Shown here: piece after piece, positions 49,743 through 61,544 of the stretch | How the letters are laid out: each line of letters begins with the position of its first letter | How positions within the stretch are numbered: the first letter of the stretch is position 1 | Source: Perilla frutescens | Taxonomy: Eukaryota > Streptophyta > Magnoliopsida > Lamiales > Lamiaceae | NCBI GenBank assembly: GCA_026008535.1 | Contig: BRKX01000014.1 | Coordinates: 22,342,694 to 22,406,693 of the forward strand | Direction of reading: 5' to 3' | DNA length: 64,000 nucleotides | Translations under genes and position numbers: made by a program | Notes under the pieces: generated by a model | What the model was told of the DNA's origin: nothing | What the model saw: the letters and a program-made list of their open reading frames with translations, nothing else | Database searches by the model: none

Positions 49743-50940
49743 TTATTATATCATATTAAAGACGTGATTTTTGTAACAAGAATATGAACCTAGTGTTGCG
49801 CTCTCGAGGTTTGACGAGCTGAGTTGGGGCGTCGTAGTCGGGGATGTTGAGCCAGAGTCCATGGGAGACGGCAGTTGGGACTCCTTCCCTCAAGCTAAAT
49901 GGGTAGCCACGGACGAAATCAGCACCTTCTCTGTAGGGGTCATACAATGTGTTGAAAAAGAATGGTGTTGATGGAGTTAACAGATTCTGAATGTGTTGAC
50001 CCAAAGCATTAATCTCTTTCCCGCTTGGATCTTTCGCCACCTACAAGTATACATATCAAACTAATTAGGATCACCAACTCCAACTCAATAATATACAAAA
50101 TACTACTCATCATTTTTACTTCCAAAACTACAGCCTCGTCTAACAACTTTCAAACATAACCAACCGGGATTCTAATATAAATAAAATCATAACAAATACA
50201 TATTTTTATAATTCATTTAGATTTATAGTTTAATAGAATAAAACAAGAAAATTATATCACCGACAGAAAATCAAATCTCTCTTGTGGGCCAAAACCCACA
50301 AAATTCGCATATGCCCTGCCCTACCAGAGCAAAACCCAGTCACATCAGGCAATCAGAAATATAGTTTTTTATAAAAAATCCACGTGTCGCGATCGGAGAC
50401 ATGGACCGCCCTATCTCAGCGTACCGCGATGTATTTTAGCACAAACCCCCAACACTTTTTCTCGCAATCAACAAATATTCAATTCTTCGCATATTCTGAA
50501 TGACCGTTGACATCCCCGATCCCCAAACCGAGGACTAACTCAGATCCAACACAAAACTAAGATGAAGAAATTGCGATCGGAAAGAGGATGAGAGAAAAAA
50601 AAAACAAAAAACTCACGAAGCAATCGTCGTCAATGGTGAAGATGTACTTCTTCTTTGAGACGAGGAAGCCGAAGCAGCGGCAAGCGGAGTCCTTGAAGGA
50701 GATGCAGGAGGCCTTGGGGCCCAAGATCCGATTGATGTCGTTGCGGTTGTAGAGCTCGTAGTCGAATCCCTCCGGCACCTTGACCGTCTTCGAAGGGTCT
50801 CCGTCCTGAACGATGATCAGATGGTACGGCTGGAAGAACGGCCGCCACATCTCGAGGAAGTCAAGGTTGCGGATGGTTGGAATGACTATGTCGAGCTCGT
50901 CTTTGAGCGGCGGCGACACCGGGGTCGCTGGCTTCGACAT
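49082..50940 (-). CDS. RGP: Reversibly glycosylated polypeptide / UDP-arabinopyranose mutase
   Basis: Four exons, 50617-50940, 49790-50040, 49523-49691 and 49082-49432, give 364 residues, the normal family length. Known role: these cytosolic or Golgi-surface proteins interconvert UDP-arabinopyranose and UDP-arabinofuranose for cell-wall arabinan and glycoprotein synthesis, and are reversibly glycosylated on an Arg. Seen: the N-terminal DELDIVIPTIRNLDFLEMWR, the VQDGDPS segment, the nucleotide-sugar/metal motif IDDDCF (104-106 Asp), the block YREGADFVRGYPFSLREG with candidate glycosylated arginines (R152, R159), and MCGMNLAFDRELIGPAMYF. The C-terminus is low-complexity Ala/Ser/Lys. The third intron contains both a (CAGGG)n stretch near 49505-49520 and nearby coding; the second intron holds an (ATT)n run at about 49708-49743. 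Confidence 0.96.
49708..49743. repeat. (ATT)n microsatellite in an RGP intron
   Basis: About twelve uninterrupted ATT units in the intron between exons 2 and 3 of the RGP gene, about 15 bases from the acceptor of exon 3. Confidence 0.95.
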
Positions 50941-51021
50941 TTTTTTTGGTTGAGGAGTGGAGATCTAGATTTGAGAGAGTAGAGAGAGAGTGGTGGAGTA
51001 GTGGAGGGGGCGGTGGAAGGG

Positions 51022-51030
51022 GATTTATAG
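51022..51030 (-). promoter_or_regulatory. TATA-like box of the RGP gene
   Basis: On the minus strand CTATAAATC lies about 85 bases upstream of the RGP start codon, with a CT-rich stretch between. Position and sequence fit a core promoter. Confidence 0.65.
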
Positions 51031-51240
51031 GGAGCGGAGAGCGGGGGATTCGTGTAATATGGTGGAGAAACGAGTGAAGGCGGGTTACGTTCTGCGTGAC
51101 AAGGATTGACTTACCATGTGAGACTAATTCCGCTTTTTTAGCAAGCGATGCACGTCATTCCTCTATTCTTAAATTCACACTCATAACTTGTAACGCGATA
51201 TGAAATTAAATATTGTGATAAAACACCGGATGAAATAAAA

Positions 51241-51725
51241 TGTTGTCATGGAGGATCTCTTTTTTCCTCTATTTTAGATTTGGTGTTTCAATCCGTATTT
51301 CATGATCAAATCTATAAGTTTAATAATAGATATTACAAAAATAAAAATTAATTATAAAATAATTGATCTAGTCACGCTTCTCAACAAAATATTGAAATTT
51401 TAATAATTATAAATCATATTTTTAATAGAATCAACCATAATAATCATTTCTTTGAAAATTAAATACTAAAAAATAATTATAAATCCTAACTGGGTGGGGC
51501 GAACCCTAAAAACAATCATAAAATTAAACTAAAACATAATAAATTAAAATTGACGAAAAAATGAAAAAAAAATGATAAATTTGATCGTGGAATACGGGTT
51601 GAAACACAGAAGCTGGAATAGAGGATCAAACTTCATAAATTTGATCGTGGAATACGGGTTGAAACACAAAATCTGGAATAGAGGATCACATCCGCTCTTT
51701 GATGGGTACAAATTCTCTAGTTCCA
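51241..51725. mobile_element. Foldback element upstream of RGP with 60-bp direct repeat
   Basis: The left arm (51241-51325, GGAGGATCTC...TTGGTGTTTCAATCCG) is complementary to the right arm (51640-51700). The right arm is itself duplicated with a 60-bp period (51580-51639, 51640-51699; unit starting TTTGATCGTGGAATACGGGT). The AT-rich middle has no coding sequence. A diverged relative is visible near 52015-52080. Confidence 0.7.
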
Positions 51726-52149
51726 ATTTTATGTGTTAATCGTGTGTGTTTTTTGTAAAAATAAAATTGATTATATTATAACTAATCATAATTAATGTTT
51801 ATTGCTAAAAAATGAAATTTTTAAAAATTATATTACTTAATTTAGGAATAATCAATTCCAGAAATCAATTATATTAACTAAAAAAATAAAAATTAAATAT
51901 GAAAAAATAATTATAAATTCAAATTGGGTGGAATAAATCCTAAATAAAATTGTAGAATTATGCTAAACCTAAAAATATTAAAATTGAAGAAAAAAAATGA
52001 AAGAAAAATTAATAATTTTGAGTTTTGATATACGGTTGACACACACAAGTTGGGATCAGAAGATTTCAAGAGCTGTTTGCATATCAGATGATTTTTGTGA
52101 TTCAAAAATATATCAAGTTTGAATTCTATAAACACGCATTTGATATGGT

Positions 52150-53754
52150 GCACAAGATTTTTCTAATGTAATTTACCTTTCTGTGTAGTTATTACACATG
52201 AGTAGAGTATATCAAAAGTGTACTTTCATACACTATGGTAGCTACCGTTTCCTTTGTCATCAAAAATAAAAAATGAGACTTACCTAAGATTTGACATATT
52301 ATGATAATATTACTGTGTATTGTATTGCCTATATCAGATATGAATATAAATGATAGGTTTATGTAATTATATATGCAATACATAATTTTAGTGTGTAAAT
52401 TATAATGAGATTTTCCTGTGTTTCTATGAGATAAGTAGCACCGCAAATGTTGTATTTTAGCACGCGTGTTGAGTTTTAATATTATACTTTCTAAAATTTA
52501 TAGGACTATATTACAGTAATATTGTCACTGTCATTTTTTAATTCTAGATAAATAAATCGTGCATTTTATTTTTAGTTCTATAAATATTGAATTTTAGTAT
52601 TGTATTTTCTAAAATTATTTATGAAATTATCATCTCCTTTAAAATGATATAAGATGATTCAGGTTTCGAGATATGGAAAGAAATCAAATTTGAGTTTAAC
52701 GGTGTGGATGATATAATTTTATTAGTGCTTAATTAACATAAATTGATTTTAAATTTAGTTTGCGTGAAAGGCTTATAAAATATACTATATTACACTAATG
52801 CATACTTCACTTACCCATTATTGTTGGTACTGATTGATAAGTCCATTGGGCATGCCATATTGTCACGCAGTTTTTATCGTACTTTTTCAGTTCATATTTA
52901 CTTTCGTTTTGTAATGGGATTGGTTATTTAATTGCTAACTTTATAATTAATTTTACTTTATTACTAATAATTTTAATTAGAATTGATCATTTCATTGTTA
53001 TGATTTATAATTATTTTTAGTTTTTACTTGATGAAGTTACTTAATTACCGTTGATTTTTTTTTAGTTTTTAATATTAATTAGTTAGTAGAGCTCATGGTT
53101 GATTATTTTATAAATTATGGGGGTTTTATAATGATTATAGATTTTAATTTGATTTTATGATTACTAAAATGAAAAATTACGTTGAATAATTCCAAAATTA
53201 TGTGGGGTTGCCACATCAAAGTTGGTACATTAAATATGTCCATGATTGATTAATGATTAGTGAGCTTGGATTACCCTATATTTGTGTGTGAGTTTTTATT
53301 TTATGGGAAAAATGTTGCAGTGACCAAAAGCGCATGGTGAAATATTATTCTCGTAAAAAAATAAAATTGTGCTCTTTAAGCCACGCAGAAATAGTGCATT
53401 TCTGCACATGAGAAGGCTGTTGATGGGTGAATTAAAAGCATGTCTTTTTTTTTTTAAAGCTAGAAAAACATATTGCTGTCTACTTTTAGTTACAAAAATT
53501 CATCATCACTTCATTTATTTTATATTTAACTAATTGTTTGAATTTTCCAAATATAAAAGATGAAACACAAAATTTACAAATTTATAAGAATTTCGTTATT
53601 TTGAGGGTTAAGGTGGATTTATTTGTAGTCACTCTTATTGTAATATATAATATTTTGTGTAATTTTAATTAGTGGCCGGTTCATTTAGTGAAATTCTATT
53701 ACAATTATATATACACACTTTTTTTTTATAACTAGTGTTTTTAATTTCTTTTGT

Positions 53755-53757
<3 letters not shown>
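52150..53757. other. AT-rich intergenic region
   Basis: No gene, repeat border or domain recognised over this stretch. Confidence 0.5.
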
Positions 53758-53790
<33 letters not shown>

Positions 53791-54429
53791 ATGAGATCTG
53801 ATGAGAACTAGTCACCAGGTGGGAACCGATCCCATCCGTCCATCCTGCAAAATCGACGCCCCAGATCAATTCAAATTTTCGGTGGCAGTTTTGTAATTAA
53901 AACGAAAATCTTCAATTCGCGCGTCTCATTAAGGGTAGAATCGGAAAAAAAAATTATGTTAACAGTAGCATCATTTCGCGAAGAACTGAACTCAAAAACT
54001 GCGAGATTCAATTTTCAAGCTTCAAAACTGAAATCACCAACGAAAAAACACGATTCAAACTGAAGAAATCGAAATAAGACGACGCTTTGCATCAAAATCG
54101 AACCGAGCGAAGCAACAGTGGCGGAAAATAAGATCGATTCAAGTTCAAAATTGAAAAAAGGTAAAAAAAACAACCCTAGCTTTTGTCGATTTCATTACTC
54201 TTGAATTGCAAAGTAAGAAAAAGTTGTAAAAACAAATTTTTCCATGACTGATTCATTGATTTCCATAAAAATACAAGATATAAGATGAATATGTGTAGTA
54301 GTTAGATTCAGTGAAGTGATTTCGAAGCATTTATGTTGTTTAAATTGTATAAGAATCATGATTTTAGCATACAAAGAGCACGGATTTTCCTGTATTTGAT
54401 TTCGAAACGTGTTTCCAAAATCCTCATTT

Positions 54430-54775
54430 TAGCCTTTTGTATAATACATTTTAGCCTTTTGTGTAACACATTTTAGCCTTTTGTGTAATACATTTTATCT
54501 TTCTGTGTAATACATTTTAGTATTCCGTGTAATACATTTTAGCGCTGTTTAAATTGAGTGGAATGGTCTTCAATATTGTTTTGAGGAATCTGTTGCCAAA
54601 ATTGTATTTTAGCATTCCCTGCAATACATTTTAGCATTCCATGTAATACATTTTAGCATTCTGTGTAATACACTTTTGCATTGTTTTAATTGAGTGGGAT
54701 GGGGTTGAGCATTGTTTTGAGGACTCTGTTGCTAAAATCGTAATAAATTTTAGCATTTTGTGTAATACTTCTTAG
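54430..54775. repeat. About 22-bp minisatellite just before the transposon ORF
   Basis: Around ten near-copies of a unit like CATTTTAGCATTCTGTGTAATA occur with some gaps. The last copy ends within a few bases of the ATG at 54777. TTTTAGCAT is also frequent in the elements at 57418-61515. Confidence 0.8.
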
Positions 54776-54776
54776 C

Positions 54777-55730
54777 ATGTCATATTATGCAGATACAAGA
54801 AAAAGAAAATCGCAAGTTGATGATGAAGATCAAGAAAGAATAACAAATGCAAGGAATGAGCAAGATATTAAAAAAGAAACACCTACATGTGAACACGACT
54901 ACAGGCTTGTTGAAGATGGCTACCCACTTCTGACAAGTAGAGCAATCCCATCTGCACTGACTAACGCAATCAAAAATTTGAATGAGGCACAAAGAGAAGC
55001 AGTAATGAATATGGGTTTTGGTGAAATCCTAAACCTACGAGTTAAAGAGTTACTACACAAGCTGACATACTGGGTTTTAAACAACTTCAATCCCAGAAGG
55101 TGTGAAATAGAACTTGCTGACAATGGAGGGAGACTGCACTTAGATGAAGATGATGTCCCATTGGTTCTTGGATTGCCGAAGGGCAGAACCTTGATAAATA
55201 AAAAGACTAGAAACAGAACATGTGAACTGACTGAAACTTGGAGGAAAAGATTTAATAAGCACAAATATAGGATTGTGCCATCAAATGTTGTGAAGGATAT
55301 GCTTGAAGATGTTGAAGGAGGAGAATGGTTCAAAAGACAATTCATTGTGCTTCTGACATGTTGCTTGATTGAAAATGGCGGCAATGGATGCATATATCCT
55401 AACATAATGCACCATTTAGAAGATATTGACAACGTGTCAGAACTAAATTGGTGTGAGTTTGTAATCTGATGTCTGGTGGAAACTTCGCTACGGTGGCAAA
55501 TAAACAAAGCAAGGGAATTCAGAGGACCAATACTATTCCTCACAGTAAAAATCCTCACAACTATTGTCATGTTATCATTTTAGCATATATTTACAATCAT
55601 TTTAGCATATTTATATACCGATTTTAACTTCTTCTTTGTGCATTGTTTCATATTACTGAAATTCAAATTCTAACAATAATTGGAAATGCAACAGCTTTTA
55701 TATGTTGATAGGGTGGTTTTGTACAACCGA
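54777..55730 (+). pseudogene. Transposon-associated plant protein fragment (Ulp1-element type N-domain)
   Basis: An open frame of 230 codons (54777-55469) with a lysine-rich start and the block RAIPSALTNAIKNLNEAQRE then AVMNMGFGEILNL, later DDVPLVLGLPKGRTLI and ELNWCEFVI. This is the layout of the N-terminal domain of plant proteins that usually carry an Ulp1-like (C48) peptidase further on and are often found in Mutator-like elements. The TGA at 55467 is probably a mutated Arg codon, because the frame continues with CLVETSLRWQINKAREFRGP. A second coding-like piece (LLYVDRVVLYNRYVPRSVPV) follows a CAG acceptor at about 55690. No protease domain is present. The assignment is from remembered motif order. 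Confidence 0.6.
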
Positions 55731-56824
55731 TATGTGCCAAGATCAGTGCCAGTTATTAGAGAATGGATACAACGAATTCCAATAGAACGAACTCCAATAG
55801 AATGAACTGTAAAATCAATGCAGATACAACGAATTGCGAAATTAATCGATATTAAAATTTTAAAACTAAATCAAATAATGCAAAATAAAAACCATACCTG
55901 GAGTCGCCATGGAATCACAGATGTACAGACTTCACGAAAAATTAGGAACGATGAAATAGATAACTACAGAAATAAAAGAATGTTGAGAAATAAAAAAACG
56001 CGATGCAAACGAAAATTAGTTACGATGAAGACCGAACGCGATCGAAGATGAGATTTAAGGAAAATTTATCGCGAGCGAGATGGGCGGAAGGATGAAGATG
56101 GAAACAAAAACAGAACAAAAGGAAACAATTATTGAATTACTATATTACCCCCCCTCCAAAAAAGTTGCTGAAAATTACAGTAATGCCACCGCCCATCCAC
56201 TTAAATGTGATTTAATCTGGGCCGTCCAGATTGAGTGAAACAAGGGCTAGGATCGGTTCCCGGATCCACTTTGTGGACGGAGGGGTAATATCGTAATTTA
56301 ATAATTCTTCCCTTTTGTTGTGAGGCTAAAATGAGAATCGCATGATGCTAAAATTATCGAAGTAGGAGGCTAAAATTGATGTGACATTTTCCACTAGGGT
56401 TCACCGTTCCCAATTAGGGTTTATTACGTTCCGATTAGGGCTCTGATCCCAACTAGTAACTATGAGATTCCCATTATGGTTCACTGTCCCCAAATAGGGT
56501 GTATTGCATTTCATTCCAATGAAATCATCATTCCGTTTTTGTTTATCAACACATGCTAAAATGAGAAATGCATGAGGCTAAAATGAGCGAAGTCGGAGGT
56601 TAAAATTGAATCTGGGCAATTTCTGAGTTCAGTTCCGATTTTGCCCTTAATGAGACGCGTGAATTGAAGACTTTCGTTTTAATTACACAATTACCACCGA
56701 AAAATCTGGATTGATCTGGACCGTCCAAATTGTGGAATGGAGGGATGGGATTGGTTCCTAGTTCCCACCTGGTGACTGGTTCTCATCAGATCCCATCCCT
56801 ATATATGTATATATATATATATAT

Positions 56825-57401
56825 AGTAAATTTCACTTTTGGTCCCGTTAGAATATGGTCAAAACACTTTTAGTCCCAAAAGTTACTTTTTTGGTCCTAA
56901 ATGAAATTTTTTCGACAAGTTTGGTCCCATAAGATATTTTTTCGACAATTTTGATCCCATAAGATTTTTTTTTGACAATTTTAGTCCCATAAGATATTTT
57001 TTCGATAATTTTAGTCCCAAATTAACAAAGAAAATTAGCAGCCGTTAAAATCAAGGTAAAAAAATGGCATTCTCAAGCACATCAACAATATCAAAATTAA
57101 TACCAACGAAAAAAGTGCAAAGTGTTTTCAACATAATACTAAACCATATGAATAGATACAAAAGAAATAACCAATAAAATCATCATTTCACGTGTTTTGA
57201 CCTTGGCTTTAACAGTAGTTCACCTTTTGTATTAGTTTGGGACTAAATTGTTGAAAAACTATTTTATGGGACTAAAATTATCGAAAAAATATCTCATGGG
57301 ACCAAAGTTGTCGAAAAAATATCATTTGGGACCAAAAATGTAACTTTTGGGATTAAAAGTGTTTTGACCCTATTCTAATGAGACCAGAAGTGAAATTTAC
57401 T
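56825..57401. mobile_element. Long-arm MITE (GTCCC-type foldback)
   Basis: The ends AGTAAATTTCACTTTTGGTC and GACCAGAAGTGAAATTTACT are inverted copies. The similarity runs inward through TGGTCAAAACACTTTTAGTC and repeated TTTTTCGACAAGTTTGGTCC blocks. 577 bp, no coding content. It lies directly between two (TA)n tracts. Confidence 0.85.
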
Positions 57402-58559
57402 CTAGATATATATATATATGGTTTGATCTGGTGAGAACTCTCCCTATATGGGAACTGAGAGCTCATCCAAATCACGCAAATTTTGATCTCAATGGTCCAG
57501 ATTTAACATAAAAAGGCGGTTAAAAACTTGTAAATATGTTGAACTTAAAAAAAAACGGTGACATATTAGTAAATGCATTGAACTTCAAAAGTGATGGGTT
57601 ATTTTCTTTTCGTTAAAATTTAGATGCTGATGTCAACATATTTATACAAATATTATAGAAACTTTAAACAATCATAACTTGCTCGTTTTTAATCGGATTT
57701 ACGCAAATCATATATCAAGTTAATGATCTTTTCATACTCTTTCATTTAAGATCTATATTGCATATGTTTATTTGAAAAGAATAAATGAAAAATAGAAAAA
57801 ATAATTTTCAGACATTTTTCATACAGAGCAGCCCCAGATTTATATTAGCATGGTGTATATAATATTTTATCAAAACATATATAACATTTTAGTATGACCA
57901 ACTATAACTCATAGAATTGCGTTTATGATATTTTAGCATGGAACTACTCGCATATTAACATGATATATATGACATTTTAAAATAATCCATAACTCATATC
58001 AACATTTAATATTAAACTGCTCTCATATTAGTATGGTGCATATGACATTTCAGAAAGTCTCATGTGCACCTGAATAATATTAACAGTGATATTTTTCAGA
58101 ATTAAAAGTGATTTTTTCATGGAAGATCTAAAACCCTAAATGGAATGAAATAAACCCTAATTGGGGTAAAATTAACCATAATTGGGTTGAAATAAACCCT
58201 AAAAATAAATATTTTATATTTTTCATCCATATTTTATTTGGAGCACCAGAGGCATGCAACATCTTAAATGAAAGAACATGAAAAAACTTTAATTTGATCT
58301 ATTATATGAAAAACATTGCGTTCATAACGTTTTAGCCTGAAACTACTATCTTATTAACATGGTGTATATGACATTTTAACATGAGAATAGCATGTAAATT
58401 TACTCTTAATAACATGTTTTGTTTGTTCATTTTAGCATGATTATATGTTCATATTAGAATCACATTGTTTTCATTTTAGCATGATGAAATTACACGAGAA
58501 TAAGAAAACACAACAATTATTGAATTATCATATATAATACCTAATTGGGATGTAACTGA

Positions 58560-59830
58560 AGTTCTCTTTGACTTCTGCTTGGGAGAGTGTCAGGCATCGG
58601 GCTCCGAGACGGGCTCTCTTGGCTGATTTCTGGAGCGATGGTCTGACCCCTTCCATGTCCATATTTCTTTGGCGTCTGTACTTTGATCGCATACCTGTCG
58701 ACGCCAAGCTTCTGGCTAGGGAGATCCCCCTAGTTTCTAGGTGCCCCTGATGTTCTGTTCCTAGTACTGAGTCCGTTCCTCACCTTTTTCTTCAGGGAGA
58801 ATCTATACAAGCAGTTTGGATGCACTTTTCTTCATGTTTTCACATCACACCACCGCACTTTACACAGATTTCACACGCACTTAGTTTCTGGAGGCACCTC
58901 ATTCCACGTGCCACACACCGTCACATATGTTTTCTGATCCCATGCCTGATTTTATGGTTTACTTGGAATGAGAGGAATGACCGCAAGCACAGAGGTCGTC
59001 TTTTTCAGTCATCTCATATTATTTTTCAGGTTACTCGGCATCTTCATCAGCTCATGCTCAGTGGCAAGCTCCTGCCTCCCCAGTGGGCCGGTTGCTTTCC
59101 ACAGGTTCATTTCATACCGACTGTCGAGACTGTCAGGCGTCCCCTCAGGTCCCGTGCAGTCGCTTGGCAGCCTCCTTCAGAGCCATGGGTGAAGCTGAAT
59201 TCCGATGGATCATTCGACCGTGCGAAGCAGACTGCAGCGGGGGGCGGGTTACTTAGAGATCATCATGGTGAGCTGCTCACCTCCTATTGTCTCCCGCTGC
59301 AGGCCAATTCCAGTTTTGAGGCGGAGCTCCGGTCTCTCCTCCAGGGGCTCCTCCTCCTTCCCCAGACAGCTTCCCATGTTTGGATCGAGCTTGACGCAGC
59401 GACTGTGGTCACAGTCATCACATATGGTGCTCAAGGTTCGGGAAAGCTTAGGGAAGTCTTCTCCAGACTACGTCTTCTACTCCGAGACCGTCATGTTCGA
59501 GTCACACACATCCACAGAGAGGGCAATCGCCCTGCTGATTTCCTTGCCAGAATCGGTCATGAGGTCGACGGCTTACACATTTTTGATACTCAGACGGCCC
59601 TGAGGCCCCTTGCTTCCCTGGTTAGGATGGACCAGCTAGGCTATCCTAACTTCAGGTTCCGGCGCTGACACTTTGATATATTTCCATGTTCTTGTCTATT
59701 ATACTTGGTCTTGTATTTATTTTGTTATTCTCCTCCTTTGGAGTATCTAGCTATAGTCCCATACTTAGCATATTTTGTCCCTATTCTAGGTTTATCATGT
59801 ACAATTTCTATGCCTTGTATTAAAAAAAAA
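58560..59830 (+). mobile_element. 5'-truncated L1-type LINE with RNase H domain
   Basis: It starts inside the zf-RVT region (58568-58747: SAWESVRHRAPRRALLADFW, SMSIFLWRLYFDRIPVDAKL), is broken by a stop, then continues in a frame open from 58820 to 59668 (282 codons). That frame has a linker with WFTWNERNDRKHRG and an RNase H domain (about 120-250). All four acidic catalytic positions can be read: D129 in LNSDGSF, E169 in FEAEL, D192 in ELDAA, D240 in NRPADFLAR. The element ends in a short A-tract (59821-59829). No reverse transcriptase or endonuclease remains. Confidence 0.85.
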
Positions 59831-61239
59831 TTGAGGGGGAATAAACCCAAATTAGATGAAATAAACACTAATTGAATGGAATAAACCATAACTGAAATGA
59901 TATAAACCATAAAAATTAATGTTTTGTATTTTGCATCCATATTTTTTGGATAAACATATGTATTCAAGATCTTTATAAATAAAAGAACATAAAAAAGCTT
60001 TAATTTGATATATTATATTCCTTTCATTTTATCATGACAAAATTACATAAGAATAACATGTAAATTTACTCATAGTATTAATTGTATATGTTGTTCATTC
60101 ATTTTAGCATTGTGATATATTCATATTAGCATTATATTATTTTCATTTTAGCATGACGAAATTGCATGAGAATAACATGTAAATATACTCGTAATAAACA
60201 TTTTTGTTGTTTGTTCATTTTAGTATGGATATATGTTCATAATAGCATGCAAATATGTTCATATTAACAGCATATTGCTTTCATTTGACGAAATTGCATG
60301 AGAATAAGAAAATATATAAATTATAATATAAACCTTAATTGGGATATAATGAATCCTAACTAGAATAAATAAACCCTAAAAATGAATATTTTATATTTTT
60401 CTTCATATTTTGTCGGATAAAGAAAGCCATGCGGGATCTTGAATGAAATAGTATGAAAAAGTTGTAATTTGATATATTATATGGAAAAAAAATCGCGTTT
60501 ATGAATTTTTAATATTAAACTACTCTCATATTAGCACAGTGTATAAGATATTTTAGCATGGCGTTACATATCAGTATTACGTTTAAATATGGATGAAGTT
60601 ATTATTGTTTAATTGAAGATTTTCAGTTTATTGTGAAATTCATCCAACATGTAACTCACACCAGCACCATTTATCACACATATCATAAATAAATTTGAAT
60701 GATATTATCAATATCAATATATTTCATGTCATTTTAGCATGAACTATGATATATGTATATATCATTTTAGCACGAACTATAACTAATAACAGTTGCATCG
60801 ACGAAAAAGTAAAAATAAATACCTAAATCAGAATTGAAGACAATGTATGAGATAATTAAAAAGGATGAATACGTGAATCAACAACATTATATGAAAAAGA
60901 TGAAATAATGTAATAATTTAATTGAGATGATTTAGACAAAAAATAGCATTTAATCCAAAAGAAATAATAGTGTCTACAAATAAATCAAGAAACCCTAAAA
61001 ATTTAAAATGTGCCTATGAACGTAAAAAAAAAAATCAAGAATTCAAAGTCATGTCTGAACCGGCAATATCGATTTCGATTTTTAACATAAAACATCCTTT
61101 TAATCTTATATATATTTATAGGTATAATATTTTATTATTTTAATAAATTATTAAAATTATCATAATTTTTCAATTTGTATTTAGTAAATGGTTTACAAAA
61201 ACAAACAGAGAGGTGCGAGGGGAGAGAGGAAATATGTGA

Positions 61240-61242
61240 AAA

Positions 61243-61291
<49 letters not shown>
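61240..61291. repeat. (GA)n microsatellite
   Basis: About 25 uninterrupted GA units inside the right part of the element at 57418-61517. Confidence 0.95.
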
Positions 61292-61295
<4 letters not shown>

Positions 61296-61544
61296 TAATA
61301 CGTGGATGTTTGAGAGAAATAAATGGAGAGAGAAGAGAGAGTCATGTTTCAAAACATAAGAATTATTGAATTACCATAATACTTTATTTTTACTTAAAGT
61401 TGTAAATAATTACAACTATAGAACCTTTCATTTAACCAAATATTGACTGAATTGTGGCCATTAAGATCTAAGTTATGGAGAAATTAGATTGGTTCCTAGT
61501 TCTTACATGAAGGAAGGGTTCACACACACACACACACACACACA

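Larger units (their letters stand above)
53788..56806. mobile_element. (TA)n-flanked transposon with about 170-bp inverted ends
   Basis: The left end (53788-53960: GGATGAGATCTGATGAGAAC, AGTCACCAGGTGGGAACCGA) and the complement of the right end (56635-56806) correspond over about 170 bases, including AATCTTCAATTCGCGCGTCT. It is flanked by (TA)n at 53758-53787 and 56808-56824. Inside are a minisatellite of TGTAATACATTTTAGC units (54430-54775) and a broken ORF at 54777. Another internal copy of the terminal sequence lies near 56200-56290. Long inverted ends and the ORF type suggest a Mutator-like element, but no transposase was seen. Confidence 0.75.
57418..61517. mobile_element. (TA)n-flanked element carrying a LINE insertion
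   Basis: The left end GGTTTGATCTGGTGAGAACT, with TATGGGAACTGAG, follows (TA)n. The complement of the right end reads GTGAACCCTTCCTTCATGTAAG, then AACTAGGAACC, next to a (CA)n run. The interior shows the family block CAATCATAACTTGCTCGTTT, many TTTTAGCAT motifs and repeated AATAAACCCTAATTGG phrases. The LINE at 58560-59830 splits it. Pairing of the two ends is inferred and less exact than for the element at 29268. Confidence 0.5.

Noticed and set aside
50630..50848. Second minus-strand frame in RGP exon 1
   Set aside because: It is a shifted shadow of the RGP coding frame.
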